Shown: positions 1-6,293 of the stretch, piece by piece
Position numbering within the stretch: position 1 is the first letter of the stretch
Layout of the letters: the number at the start of each line of letters is the position of its first letter
Assembly (NCBI GenBank): GCA_900550205.1
Contig: URRJ01000090.1
Location: forward strand, 1-7,745
Source of the DNA: an uncultured Collinsella sp.
GTDB lineage: Bacteria > Actinomycetota > Coriobacteriia > Coriobacteriales > Coriobacteriaceae
DNA length: 7,745 bases
Direction of reading: 5' to 3'
Position numbers and translations under genes: made by a program
Notes under the pieces: model-generated
Seen by the model: the letters and a program-made list of their open reading frames with translations, nothing else
What the model was told of the DNA's origin: nothing
Database searches by the model: none

Positions 1-1
1 G

Positions 2-130
2 GATGAGGGCCGCGTGCTCGTGCGCAAGAGCGGAACCGAGTCGGTGATTCGTGTGCTGGCTGAGGCTCCGGACCAATCGGCCGCCGACGCCGCCATGAAG
101 CGCATCGCCAACGCGCTCGAGGCTCTGTAG
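2..130 (+). CDS. glmM: Phosphoglucosamine mutase, C-terminal end (partial)
   Basis: Only the last 42 codons are present; the gene begins before the window and ends at TAG 128-130. The frame reads DEGRVLVRKSGTESVIRVLAEA followed by a helical tail. The RxSGTExxIRV segment is the phosphate-binding loop of domain 4 in alpha-D-phosphohexomutases. The surrounding GRVLVR...VLAEA matches the C-terminus of GlmM, which converts glucosamine-6-phosphate to glucosamine-1-phosphate for UDP-GlcNAc and peptidoglycan synthesis in the cytoplasm. The usual SGTEP proline is serine here. The catalytic phosphoserine and metal-binding loops lie outside the window, so another family member (phosphomannomutase or phosphoglucomutase) cannot be fully excluded. 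The gene converges on the M32 peptidase gene. Confidence 0.75.
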   Translation, partial: DEGRVLVRKSGTESVIRVLAEAPDQSAADAAMKRIANALEAL

Positions 131-158
131 TTACGCGGTTTTACCAAACTGCGTAACT
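129..158 (+). other. 13-bp hairpin overlapping the glmM stop codon
   Basis: AGTTACGCGGTTT (129-141) pairs with AAACTGCGTAACT (146-158) across a four-base TACC loop. All 13 positions pair if one G-U wobble is allowed. The stem begins inside the TAG stop codon. No T-run follows on either strand, so it does not look like a classical intrinsic terminator. It could protect the mRNA 3' end, act as a weak terminator, or be a dispersed palindromic repeat. The structure is seen directly; its function is unknown. Confidence 0.6.
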
Positions 159-188
159 GCTCGACGCTGTCAAGACGTCGGCGTCAAC

Positions 189-246
189 CTAGTTGTTGGG
201 CAACCTAGTCATTTGGGACGTTCTTAAATGACTAGTCGTTTGGGAC
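189..246 (+). repeat. Short direct-repeat cluster with embedded hairpin
   Basis: Three related units run head to tail: CTAGTTGTTGGGCAAC (189-204), CTAGTCATTTGGGAC (205-219) and CTAGTCGTTTGGGAC (232-246). The last two differ at one position. An inverted copy, AAATGACTAG (226-235), pairs with CTAGTCATTT (205-214). With GGGA (215-218) pairing to TCTT (222-225) by two G-U and two Watson-Crick pairs, this makes a 14-bp stem around a CGT loop. No coding capacity is seen. It may be a degenerate dispersed intergenic repeat or a protein-binding cluster. Confidence 0.6.
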
Positions 247-276
247 ACTCTTTGCCGGGTTGGTGGCTGGGTGCGA

Positions 277-310
277 AGGGGCGCCGCGGGATAGATCCTG
301 CGGCGCCCCT
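277..310 (-). terminator. GC-rich terminator-like hairpin between convergent genes
   Basis: AGGGGCGCCGC (277-287) pairs perfectly with GCGGCGCCCCT (300-310). The stem can extend inward through one G-U and GGAT/ATCC. It lies 25 bases beyond the stop codon of the M32 peptidase gene, as expected for the terminator of that gene, and could serve glmM from the other side. Neither side has a good T-run (TTCGC on the minus strand, CTCTTGCG on the plus strand), so release may be inefficient or factor-assisted. Confidence 0.55.
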
Positions 311-335
311 CTTGCGTTGGCGTGTTGCCTAGGCT

Positions 336-1910
336 TTACAGCTCGTAGAGCGTGGTGAACTTGTCCTGCAGGTAGCTGCAGTAGTAGCGGGCGTCGAATG
401 CCATGCCGCAGGCGCCCTTGATGAGCTCCGGCGCGTCCTTGGCGCGGCCCCACTGCCAAATGTGCTCGCCCAGCCAGGCGCGGACGGGTGTCAGGTCGCC
501 GCTCGCGCAGGCGCTGGTAAGGTCGACACCGTCGCGGCACATGGCCGGCACGAACATGGCGTCGTAGGCGCTGCCCAGCGCATAGGTGGGGAAGTAGCCA
601 AACGAGCCGCCGCTCCAGTGCGTATCCTGCAGGCAGCCACGCGTGTCGTCGGGAACCGGAATGCCCAGGTACTCGTCCATAAAGCGATTCCAAAGCGCGG
701 GGATATCCTTGGCTGTAGCCTCACTGGCAAACAGCATGCGCTCAATCTCGTAGCGCACCATAATATGCAGCGGGTAGGTGAGCTCGTCGGCCTCGGTACG
801 GATCAGCGACGGCTGAGCGATGTTCACGGCGTGGTAGAGCGCATCTTCGTCCACGTTACCGTAGACCTCGGGCGCGTGACGGCGCAGCACCTCGAGCAGC
901 GGTCCCATAAAGGCGCGGCTGCGACCCACGGTGTTCTCAAAGAAGCGGCTCTGGCTCTCGTGGATGCCCATGGAGGTGCCACCCTCCAGGCACGTGCGCG
1001 CATAGGCGGGGTTCACGCCCAGCTCGTACATGGTGTGACCGGCCTCGTGGATGATGCTGTAGACGTTGGAGATACAGTCGTCCTCGTAGATGTGCGTGGC
1101 GATGCGCGCGTCACCCACGGCAAAGCCCTCGCTAAACGGATGCTCGGTAAAGGCGAGCGTGGTATCGTCCAGGTTAAGGCCGACGAGCTTCATCAGGTCG
1201 AAGCTCATGGCACGCTGGGCGGCCTCGGGCACGCGGGCATGCAAAAAGTCGGCAGCGGGCTGCTGACCGCGCTCGCCGATGGCGTGAACGAGCGGCACGA
1301 CGGTGGCCTTGACCTCGTCGCAAAATGCGTCGAAGCTCTCGGTGGAAAGGCCGCGCTCGTACTGGTCGAGCCACACGTCGTATGGGTCGCGCTTGGGGTC
1401 CATGAGCTCGGCCTGATGCTTGAGCTGGCTGACGATCTTGTCCACATAGGGCTCAAAGCTCGCCCAGTCATTGGCCGTCTTGGCCTTGTGCCACACGGCA
1501 TCGGCCTCGCAGGTAAGCCTGGTCCAGGCCTCGGCCTCCTCGGTAGGAATGACGCTTGCCTCGCGCTGGTCGCGGCCGAGCACGCGGATCTCGTCGAGCA
1601 GCTGCGGGTCGTCGATCTTGCCGCCGGCGACGGTCTCGCGTGTCAGCGAGCGTACGAGCTCAACGGACTTCTCGCTGGTCAACAGCTTGTGATGTTCGCC
1701 GGCAAGGGTGCCCATAGCATCGGCGCGGGCCGCGGCGCCGTTGGCGGGGGCAATCGTCGCGCCATCGAACTCGGCAATCTTGAGCAGGTACTCGCGGGTC
1801 CACAGCTTACCCTCGAGCTTGCGGAGCTTCTTGACGGCCTTGCCCGTCTTGGCGCTCTTAGGGGCCTTGGCCACGGCGGCATTGGCCTTCTTATCGAGTT
1901 TCTTTCCCAT
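336..1910 (-). CDS. M32-family metallocarboxypeptidase (carboxypeptidase Taq type)
   Basis: A 524-residue cytosolic metallopeptidase expected to remove C-terminal amino acids from peptides; no signal peptide or membrane segment is seen. Family M32 motifs appear in order: HPFSEGF and the DARIATH segment (about 257-273), the zinc-binding HEAGH (288-292), HESQSRFFENTVGRS with the third metal ligand Glu (about 317-331), DELTYPLHIMVRYEIE (about 375-390) and HWSGGSFGYFPTYALG (about 431-446). The start at 1910 (MGKKLDKK...) is preferred because AAGGAT sits 6 bases upstream; an in-frame ATG at 1946 has no comparable site. The family core begins only near residue 37 (LWTREYLLKIAEFD). Residues 1-36 are a Lys/Ala-rich, probably disordered extension, and the Trp usual in the WD motif is Phe. 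The gene stands alone, divergent from the pheS leader. Confidence 0.93.
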   Translation of the reverse strand: MGKKLDKKANAAVAKAPKSAKTGKAVKKLRKLEGKLWTREYLLKIAEFDGATIAPANGAAARADAMGTLAGEHHKLLTSEKSVELVRSLTRETVAGGKIDDPQLLDEIRVLGRDQREASVIPTEEAEAWTRLTCEADAVWHKAKTANDWASFEPYVDKIVSQLKHQAELMDPKRDPYDVWLDQYERGLSTESFDAFCDEVKATVVPLVHAIGERGQQPAADFLHARVPEAAQRAMSFDLMKLVGLNLDDTTLAFTEHPFSEGFAVGDARIATHIYEDDCISNVYSIIHEAGHTMYELGVNPAYARTCLEGGTSMGIHESQSRFFENTVGRSRAFMGPLLEVLRRHAPEVYGNVDEDALYHAVNIAQPSLIRTEADELTYPLHIMVRYEIERMLFASEATAKDIPALWNRFMDEYLGIPVPDDTRGCLQDTHWSGGSFGYFPTYALGSAYDAMFVPAMCRDGVDLTSACASGDLTPVRAWLGEHIWQWGRAKDAPELIKGACGMAFDARYYCSYLQDKFTTLYEL

Positions 1911-2045
1911 ATACCTATATCCTTGATCTCGCAGACCGGACGCCACGGGTGGGCGTGCGGCCAGTTTGCACAGCTACCTGCCTTGTACCCAGTGCGAACA
2001 AAACGGAACGCGGCGATATACTCGCAGAATGTGTTATCCTATAGC
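1911..2045. promoter_or_regulatory. Divergent promoter region, M32 peptidase / pheST
   Basis: This stretch must hold the promoter for the minus-strand peptidase and the one for the T-box leader. For the leader, the best candidate is an extended -10, TGTTATCCT (2032-2040), which would start RNA near 2047, just before the first T-box stem at 2052. No good -35 lies at the right distance. TATACT (2017-2022) and TATAGC (2040-2045) are alternative -10 elements. For the peptidase I see no convincing -35/-10 pair; TATATC on the minus strand (complement of 2015-2020) is the most AT-rich option. Element assignment is tentative. Confidence 0.4.
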
Positions 2046-2046
2046 C

Positions 2047-2331
2047 CAATGCGTTGACGGAGAGGGTTTTGCCCGCCGCGTCGCCGGCAAGAGAGGGAAG
2101 GTCATGGGCTGCAAGCCTTCCTGCGGTGACAAGGGCCAAGCGTTCACTCCCGAGTAGCAACCTCAACGGGCGCGCGGCCAGCGGCGGCGAAGCCCCAGTA
2201 GGGAAGCCGTGAGCCTCGCGATAAGGGGCGCAGAGTGGGCGCGGCGGGCCAGACATCCGCCGGGTCAAACAAGGTGGTACCGCGGAATTCAACCGTCCTT
2301 GGGCAATGTACATGCCCGAGGGCGGTTTTTG
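2047..2331 (+). promoter_or_regulatory. T-box riboswitch leader of pheST (Phe specifier)
   Basis: The conserved T-box AAGGTGGTACCGCGG is at 2271-2285, directly before an intrinsic terminator. Stem I closes by CGTTGA (2052-2057) with TCAACG (2163-2168). A mid stem pairs 2080-2086 with 2124-2130, and an apical stem pairs GGAAGG (2096-2101) with CCTTCC (2116-2121). In the expected specifier loop on the 3' side lies TTC (2143-2145) followed by A, the Phe codon UUC. A stem III-like hairpin CGGCGG/CCGCCG (2242-2247, 2257-2262) precedes the T-box. TGGT (2275-2278) would pair with the ACCA end of tRNA-Phe. Known mechanism: uncharged tRNA stabilises the antiterminator, in which AAGG at 2271 pairs with CCTT at 2297, allowing synthesis of PheS and PheT. 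The 5' end is inferred. Confidence 0.9.
2291..2330 (+). terminator. Intrinsic terminator of the T-box leader
   Basis: AACCGTCCTTGGGCA (2291-2305) pairs with TGCCCGAGGGCGGTT (2313-2327), 15 bp including two wobble pairs, around a seven-base ATGTACA loop. The run TTTTT (2326-2330) follows. The 5' arm overlaps the sequence needed for the antiterminator, giving the usual mutually exclusive switch. The 84 bases from here to the pheS start hold only a small GGCGGC/GCCGCC palindrome (2367-2379) and the ribosome binding site. Confidence 0.9.
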
Positions 2332-2415
2332 TTACCGAACCGGGCCGCGTTTTCGCAACGTCAGACGGCGGCAGCCGCCTCGGCAAGCGAATGCGCGAGA
2401 GACGAAAGGGAAGAC

Positions 2416-3492
2416 ATGAGTCTGATTGATGATCTGGTCAAACTCGAGGAAGAGGCCAAGGAGCTCGTCGCAGGCGCCGACGACGCCGCCAAGCTCGAGG
2501 CTGCGCGCGTTGAGCTGCTCGGTCGCAAGGGTCGTATTACCGGCCTGATGCGTATGATGGGCAAACTCGCCCCCGAGGATCGTCCCGTGATGGGCAAGCG
2601 CGCCAACGAGATGCGCCAGCTGATCGAGGGCATGCTCGACGAGCGCACCACCGAGATGAAGGCAGCCGCCCTCAAGCACGCACTCGAGCACGAGGCCGTC
2701 GACATCACGCTGCCGGGCATCCGTCCGCAGATCGGTCACCAGCACCTGATCAAGCAGATCATCGAGGAGGCCGAGGACATCTTCTGCGGCATCGGCTACA
2801 CCGTCGAGTCCGGCCCCATGGTCGACACCTCCTACTACAACTTCACCGCGCTCAACGCCCCCATGGATCACCCGAGCCGCTCGGCCCGCGATACCTTCTA
2901 CGTGGTCGACAACAACCCCGGCAGCGTCGCGCACCCCGAGGCACATGCTCACGGCGAGTCCGACGTGCTGCTGCGCACCCAGACCTCGGGCGTGCAGATC
3001 CACACTATGGAGTCGCAGAAGCCGCCCATCTATATGATTTGCCCGGGCACCGTCTATCGTCCCGACACGGCCGACGCCTGCCACCTGCCGCAGTTCAACC
3101 AGATCGAGGGCCTGGTCGTCGACGAGGGCATCACCTTTGGCGACCTTAAGGGCACGCTCGACTACTTTGTTAAGTGCATGTTTGGCGAGGATCGCAAGAC
3201 GCGTTACCGCCCTCACTTCTTCCCCTTCACCGAGCCGAGCTGCGAGGTGGACGTGAGCTGCCACGTGTGCGGCGGCAAGGGCTGTAACTTCTGCAAGCAC
3301 AGCGGCTGGATCGAGATCCTGGGCTGCGGCATGGTCGACCCCAACGTCCTGATCAACTGCGGCATCGACCCCGAGAAGTACACCGGCTTCGCCTTTGGCA
3401 TTGGCGCCGAGCGTGTCGCGGCCCTGCGCTACGACCTGCCGGACCTCAGAACGCTCATGACGGGCGATATGCGCTTCTTGAATCAGTTCTAG
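2416..3492 (+). CDS. pheS: Phenylalanyl-tRNA synthetase alpha subunit
   Basis: A 358-residue class II synthetase subunit that activates phenylalanine with ATP and, with PheT as an alpha2-beta2 enzyme, charges tRNA-Phe in the cytoplasm. Residues 1-95 form the N-terminal coiled-coil tRNA-binding arm. The catalytic core includes NFTALNAPMDHPSRSARDTF (142-161), LLRTQTSGVQIHTM, VYRPDTADACHLPQFNQIEG (213-232), RPHFFPFTEPSCEVDV and motif 3 GFAFGIGAERVAALRY (324-339). A Cys cluster C282-x2-C285-x4-C290-x2-C293 looks like the zinc-knuckle variant known in many bacterial PheS. Between DTFYV and LLRTQTS there is a His-containing insertion (about 165-184; H173, H177, H179). ATG 2416 is chosen because AAAGGG lies 5 bases upstream; the open frame further upstream lies inside the T-box leader. 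pheT follows after a 184-bp gap. Confidence 0.97.
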   Translation: MSLIDDLVKLEEEAKELVAGADDAAKLEAARVELLGRKGRITGLMRMMGKLAPEDRPVMGKRANEMRQLIEGMLDERTTEMKAAALKHALEHEAVDITLPGIRPQIGHQHLIKQIIEEAEDIFCGIGYTVESGPMVDTSYYNFTALNAPMDHPSRSARDTFYVVDNNPGSVAHPEAHAHGESDVLLRTQTSGVQIHTMESQKPPIYMICPGTVYRPDTADACHLPQFNQIEGLVVDEGITFGDLKGTLDYFVKCMFGEDRKTRYRPHFFPFTEPSCEVDVSCHVCGGKGCNFCKHSGWIEILGCGMVDPNVLINCGIDPEKYTGFAFGIGAERVAALRYDLPDLRTLMTGDMRFLNQF

Positions 3493-3497
3493 GCTGC

Positions 3498-3596
3498 GGC
3501 TTGCCCAAGCACGGCACCTCGGCGCTCATTCGTCGCTTGCGTACCAAAGTACGCGGCGCTCCTCTTTCGGGCCGATCTGCCGCACTTGGACAACCC
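3498..3596. repeat. Large imperfect inverted repeat between pheS and pheT
   Basis: The 99-bp element is roughly symmetric about a CAAA loop (3545-3548). The inner arms GCGTAC (3539-3544) and GTACGC (3549-3554) pair perfectly. Further out, TCGGC (3519-3523) pairs with GCCGA (3571-3575), CGGCA (3512-3516) with TGCCG (3578-3582), CCAAG (3505-3509) with CTTGG (3585-3589), and GGCTTG (3498-3503) with CAACCC (3591-3596, one mismatch). The arms are collinear with small internal loops. No T-run follows, so it is not an ordinary terminator. It looks like a dispersed palindromic (REP- or MITE-like) element or an mRNA-stabilising structure. No coding capacity is seen. Confidence 0.65.
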
Positions 3597-3663
3597 TCGC
3601 TTTGTAAGGAATGTTCACAAAGTTGAAGTTTCCACCTGCATCTCTTCGCAGGCTTTCAGTATG

Positions 3664-3670
3664 AAAGGAG
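3664..3670 (+). promoter_or_regulatory. Strong Shine-Dalgarno of pheT
   Basis: AAAGGAG lies 6 bases before ATG 3677 and fixes the start of pheT. Upstream, 3597-3663 carries two small inverted repeats: CTTTGT/ACAAAG (3600-3605, 3617-3622) and CCTGC/GCAGG (3635-3639, 3648-3652). A candidate -35, TTGGAC (3586-3591), lacks a convincing -10 partner. Confidence 0.8.
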
Positions 3671-3676
3671 AGCTAG

Positions 3677-6130
3677 ATGCGTGTTTCTTACGACTGGCTC
3701 AAGACCATGATCGATATTCCGGAGGATCCCAAGACCCTTTCGGACGAATATATCCGTACCGGCACCGAGGTCGAGGCGATTGACACTGTGGGAGAATCCT
3801 TCGACCACGTGGTGACCGCCAAGGTGCTCACCAAGACCCCGCACCCCGATAGCGACCACATGTATGTGTGCTCGGTCGATGTGGGCGACAAGAATCTCGA
3901 CGCCGACGGCAATCCCGCTCCGCTGCAGATCGTCTGCGGCGCGCAGAACTTCGAGGCCGGCGACCACATCGTCACGGCCATGATCGGCGCGGTTCTGCCC
4001 GGCGACGTCAAGATCAAGAAGAGCAAGCTTCGCGGCGTCGTGTCCATGGGCATGAACTGCTCCGCGCGCGAGCTCGGCCTGGGCGGCGACCACTCCGGCA
4101 TTATGATCCTGCCCGAAGATACGCCCTGCGGCATGCCGTTTGCCGAGTACGTGGGCTCGAGCGACACCGTGCTCGACTGCGAGATCACGCCCAACCGTCC
4201 CGATTGCCTGTCCATGATCGGCATGGCCCGCGAGACCGGCGCCATCTTCGACCGCGATTTCCACGTTGAGCTGCCTGCCATCAAGGCCGAGACCGGCCGC
4301 GCGACCGATGACGAGCTTTCGGTCGAGATCGCCGACGAGGGCCTCTGCGACCGCTATGTTGCCCGCATCGTGCGCAACGTGAAGGTCGGTCCGTCGCCCG
4401 ACTGGATGGTCAAGCGCCTCAACGCCCTGGGCGTGCGCCCGCACAACAACATCGTCGACATCACCAACTACGTGATGATGCTCACCGGTCAGCCGCTGCA
4501 CGCCTTTGACCTGGACACCTTTGCCGAGCGCGATGGTCATCGCCGCGTGGTGGTTCGCGCCGCCCAGCAGGACGAGAAGTTCACGACGCTCGACGGCGAG
4601 GAGCGCACGCTCGACGCCGGCATGGGCCTCATCACCGACGGCGAGCGCCCCGTGGCGTTGGCCGGCGTTATGGGCGGCATGGATTCCGAGATCGAGGACG
4701 ACACCGTCGACGTGATGGTCGAGAGTGCCTGCTTCAACGCCGGTCGCACCTCGCACACCAGCCGTGATCTGTCGCTGATCTCCGACGCCTCCATTCGCTT
4801 TGAGCGCCAGGTCGATGAGACCGGCTGCGTGGATGTCGCCAACGTTACCTGCGCGCTCATCGAGGAGATCGCCGGCGGCGAGGTTGCTCCCGGCTATGTC
4901 GACGTGTTCCCCGCGCCCAAGACCATCGACAGCATTAAGCTGCGCCTGGCCCGCGTGCACGCCATCTGCGGTGCCGATATCGAGCCCGACTTTATCGAGC
5001 GTTCGCTCACCCGTCTGGGCTGCACCGTCGAGCGCGACGGCGAGGACTTTATGGTTACCCCGCCGAGTTTCCGTCCTGACCTGCCGCGCGAGATTGACCT
5101 GATCGAGGAGGTCCTGCGCCTGTGGGGCATGGGCCGCGTGACGGCGACCATTCCGGCTGCCAAGAACCACATCGGCGGCCTGACCCGCGAGCAGAAGCTC
5201 ACCCGCAAGGTCGGCGAGATCCTGCGCGCCTGTGGCCTCAACGAGACCACGACCTTTGGTTTTGCCGCCCCGGGCGACCTGGAGAAGATCGGCATGTCCA
5301 CCGAAGGCCGCGGCTGCCCCGTGGTGCTCATGAACCCGCTGGTCGCCGAGCAGACCGAGATGCGTCGTTCGCTGCTGCCGGGTCTGTTGCAGTCCGTTGC
5401 CTATAACGAGGCGCACGGTACGCCCAACGTACACCTGTACGAGGTCGGCAGCCTGTTCCATGGCCGCGAGAACGCCAGCCTGCCCAAGGAGACCAAGTCC
5501 GTCGCGGGCGTGCTCTCGGGCCAGTGGAGCGAGCAGTCTTGGACCATGAAGTACCGCAAGCTGCGTTTCTTCTTTGGCAAGGGCATCGTCGAGGAGCTGC
5601 TCGCCCAGCTGCGCATCGAGAAGGTTCGCTTCCGTCCCGTCGAGGGCGAGGGCTATGCCTTCCTGCAGCCGGGTCGTGCTGCCGAGGTCCTGTCCGGCGG
5701 CACTGTGCTGGGCTGGGTCGGCGAGATCCACCCTGAGGCGCGCGAGGCGATGGGCATCGACGAGGTCGTCGTTGCCTTTGAGCTCGACCTGGACAAGCTG
5801 ATCAAGGGCGCCCGCAACCAGGAGAACTATCGCGAGTTCTCGCAGTACCCGGCTGTTGAGCACGACCTTGCTATCGTGGTCGACAACGCTGTGACCTGCG
5901 AGGATCTTGAGCGTCGCATCACCAGCGCCGGCGGCAAGCTGCTCGAGGGCGTGCGCCTGTTCGACGTCTACCGCGATCCCATCCGCATCGGAGCGGGCAA
6001 GAAGTCCATGGCCTTTGCGCTTACGTATCGCTCCGACGACCACACGCTCACCAGCGAAGAGGTCGAAAAGGCGCACCAAAAGATCGTCACCAAGGTGTGC
6101 AAGGGCGTAAACGGCGAGGTCCGCGGCTAG
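3677..6130 (+). CDS. pheT: Phenylalanyl-tRNA synthetase beta subunit
   Basis: An 817-residue partner of PheS, within the usual size range. It binds tRNA-Phe and hydrolyses mischarged Tyr-tRNA-Phe. The N-terminus MRVSYDWLKTMIDI is typical. Domains in order: EMAP-type tRNA-binding fold (about 40-155, with KTPHPDSDHMYVCSVDVG and LRGVVSMGMNCSARELGLG); B3/B4 editing domain (about 205-395, with TPNRPDCLSMIGMARE just before it, NIVDITNYVMMLTGQPLHAFDLD and ALAGVMGG); B5 domain (about 410-482, with PPSFRPDLPREIDLIEEVLR); catalytic-like core (about 490-700, NPLVAEQTEMRRSLLPGLL); and a C-terminal ferredoxin-fold anticodon-binding domain (about 720-816, FSQYPAVEHDLAIVVD). No frameshift or missing block is seen. 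It is expected to be transcribed with pheS under T-box control. Confidence 0.97.
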   Translation: MRVSYDWLKTMIDIPEDPKTLSDEYIRTGTEVEAIDTVGESFDHVVTAKVLTKTPHPDSDHMYVCSVDVGDKNLDADGNPAPLQIVCGAQNFEAGDHIVTAMIGAVLPGDVKIKKSKLRGVVSMGMNCSARELGLGGDHSGIMILPEDTPCGMPFAEYVGSSDTVLDCEITPNRPDCLSMIGMARETGAIFDRDFHVELPAIKAETGRATDDELSVEIADEGLCDRYVARIVRNVKVGPSPDWMVKRLNALGVRPHNNIVDITNYVMMLTGQPLHAFDLDTFAERDGHRRVVVRAAQQDEKFTTLDGEERTLDAGMGLITDGERPVALAGVMGGMDSEIEDDTVDVMVESACFNAGRTSHTSRDLSLISDASIRFERQVDETGCVDVANVTCALIEEIAGGEVAPGYVDVFPAPKTIDSIKLRLARVHAICGADIEPDFIERSLTRLGCTVERDGEDFMVTPPSFRPDLPREIDLIEEVLRLWGMGRVTATIPAAKNHIGGLTREQKLTRKVGEILRACGLNETTTFGFAAPGDLEKIGMSTEGRGCPVVLMNPLVAEQTEMRRSLLPGLLQSVAYNEAHGTPNVHLYEVGSLFHGRENASLPKETKSVAGVLSGQWSEQSWTMKYRKLRFFFGKGIVEELLAQLRIEKVRFRPVEGEGYAFLQPGRAAEVLSGGTVLGWVGEIHPEAREAMGIDEVVVAFELDLDKLIKGARNQENYREFSQYPAVEHDLAIVVDNAVTCEDLERRITSAGGKLLEGVRLFDVYRDPIRIGAGKKSMAFALTYRSDDHTLTSEEVEKAHQKIVTKVCKGVNGEVRG

Positions 6131-6147
6131 GATTTGCGCTGGGAGCA

Positions 6148-6179
6148 CAGGACCCCTCGGCAGTTGCTGTGGGGCCCTG
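6148..6179 (+). other. Hairpin just after pheT
   Basis: CAGGACCCC (6148-6156) pairs with GGGGCCCTG (6171-6179) with one A-C mismatch; an inner CAG/CTG pairing is possible in the loop. It starts 17 bases after the pheT stop codon. No T-run follows, so it is probably a 3'-end structure or a weak, factor-assisted terminator ahead of the stronger one at 6241. Confidence 0.45.
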
Positions 6180-6240
6180 CGTGACCGCGGTGTTCGGAAA
6201 AGGCGCCGTTGAACCTGCATATATGACACACGCATTACAT

Positions 6241-6275
6241 AACGGCGTGCTGCTTTGTCGGCAGCGCGCCGTTTT
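6241..6275 (+). terminator. Intrinsic terminator of pheT unit
   Basis: AACGGCGTGCTGC (6241-6253) pairs with GCAGCGCGCCGTT (6261-6273), 13 bp with one wobble pair, around a seven-base loop. TTTT (6272-6275) follows. It separates pheST from the transporter genes. The 5' arm could instead pair with GCGCCGTT at 6203-6210, so an attenuator role is possible. Confidence 0.72.
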
Positions 6276-6283
6276 GCTATTAT
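6255..6283 (+). promoter_or_regulatory. Candidate promoter of the metal-transporter operon
   Basis: TTGTCG (6255-6260) and TATTAT (6278-6283) are separated by exactly 17 bp. They match the -35 and -10 consensus at 4/6 and 5/6, which predicts RNA starting near 6290. The -35 lies in the loop of the pheT terminator. A second candidate is CTGACA (6305-6310) with GGTAAT (6328-6333), also 17 bp apart; its -35 lies inside the NikR-like palindrome. In either case the palindrome would cover the start or the promoter. Confidence 0.5.
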
Positions 6284-6293
6284 AGCCCGCGGC

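Noticed and set aside
129..158. A second NikR-like site at the glmM stop codon
   Set aside because: It shares GTTAC...GTAAC with the operator, but the half-sites are 18 bases apart instead of 14 and lack the outer GTG/CAC; it fits a hairpin better.
462..2057. A 531-codon plus-strand open frame opposite the M32 peptidase
   Set aside because: The minus-strand frame carries all M32 motifs; the plus-strand frame is low-complexity, lacks motifs and runs into the T-box leader.
2209..2415. In-frame upstream extension of pheS
   Set aside because: It would translate through the T-box and its terminator; ATG 2416 has a proper ribosome binding site and gives the normal PheS N-terminus.
3611..3664. A 17-codon small frame before pheT as a possible Phe leader peptide
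   Set aside because: It has only two Phe codons, its AGGA touches the ATG with no spacing, and there is no terminator for attenuation after it. Phe control is already explained by the T-box.
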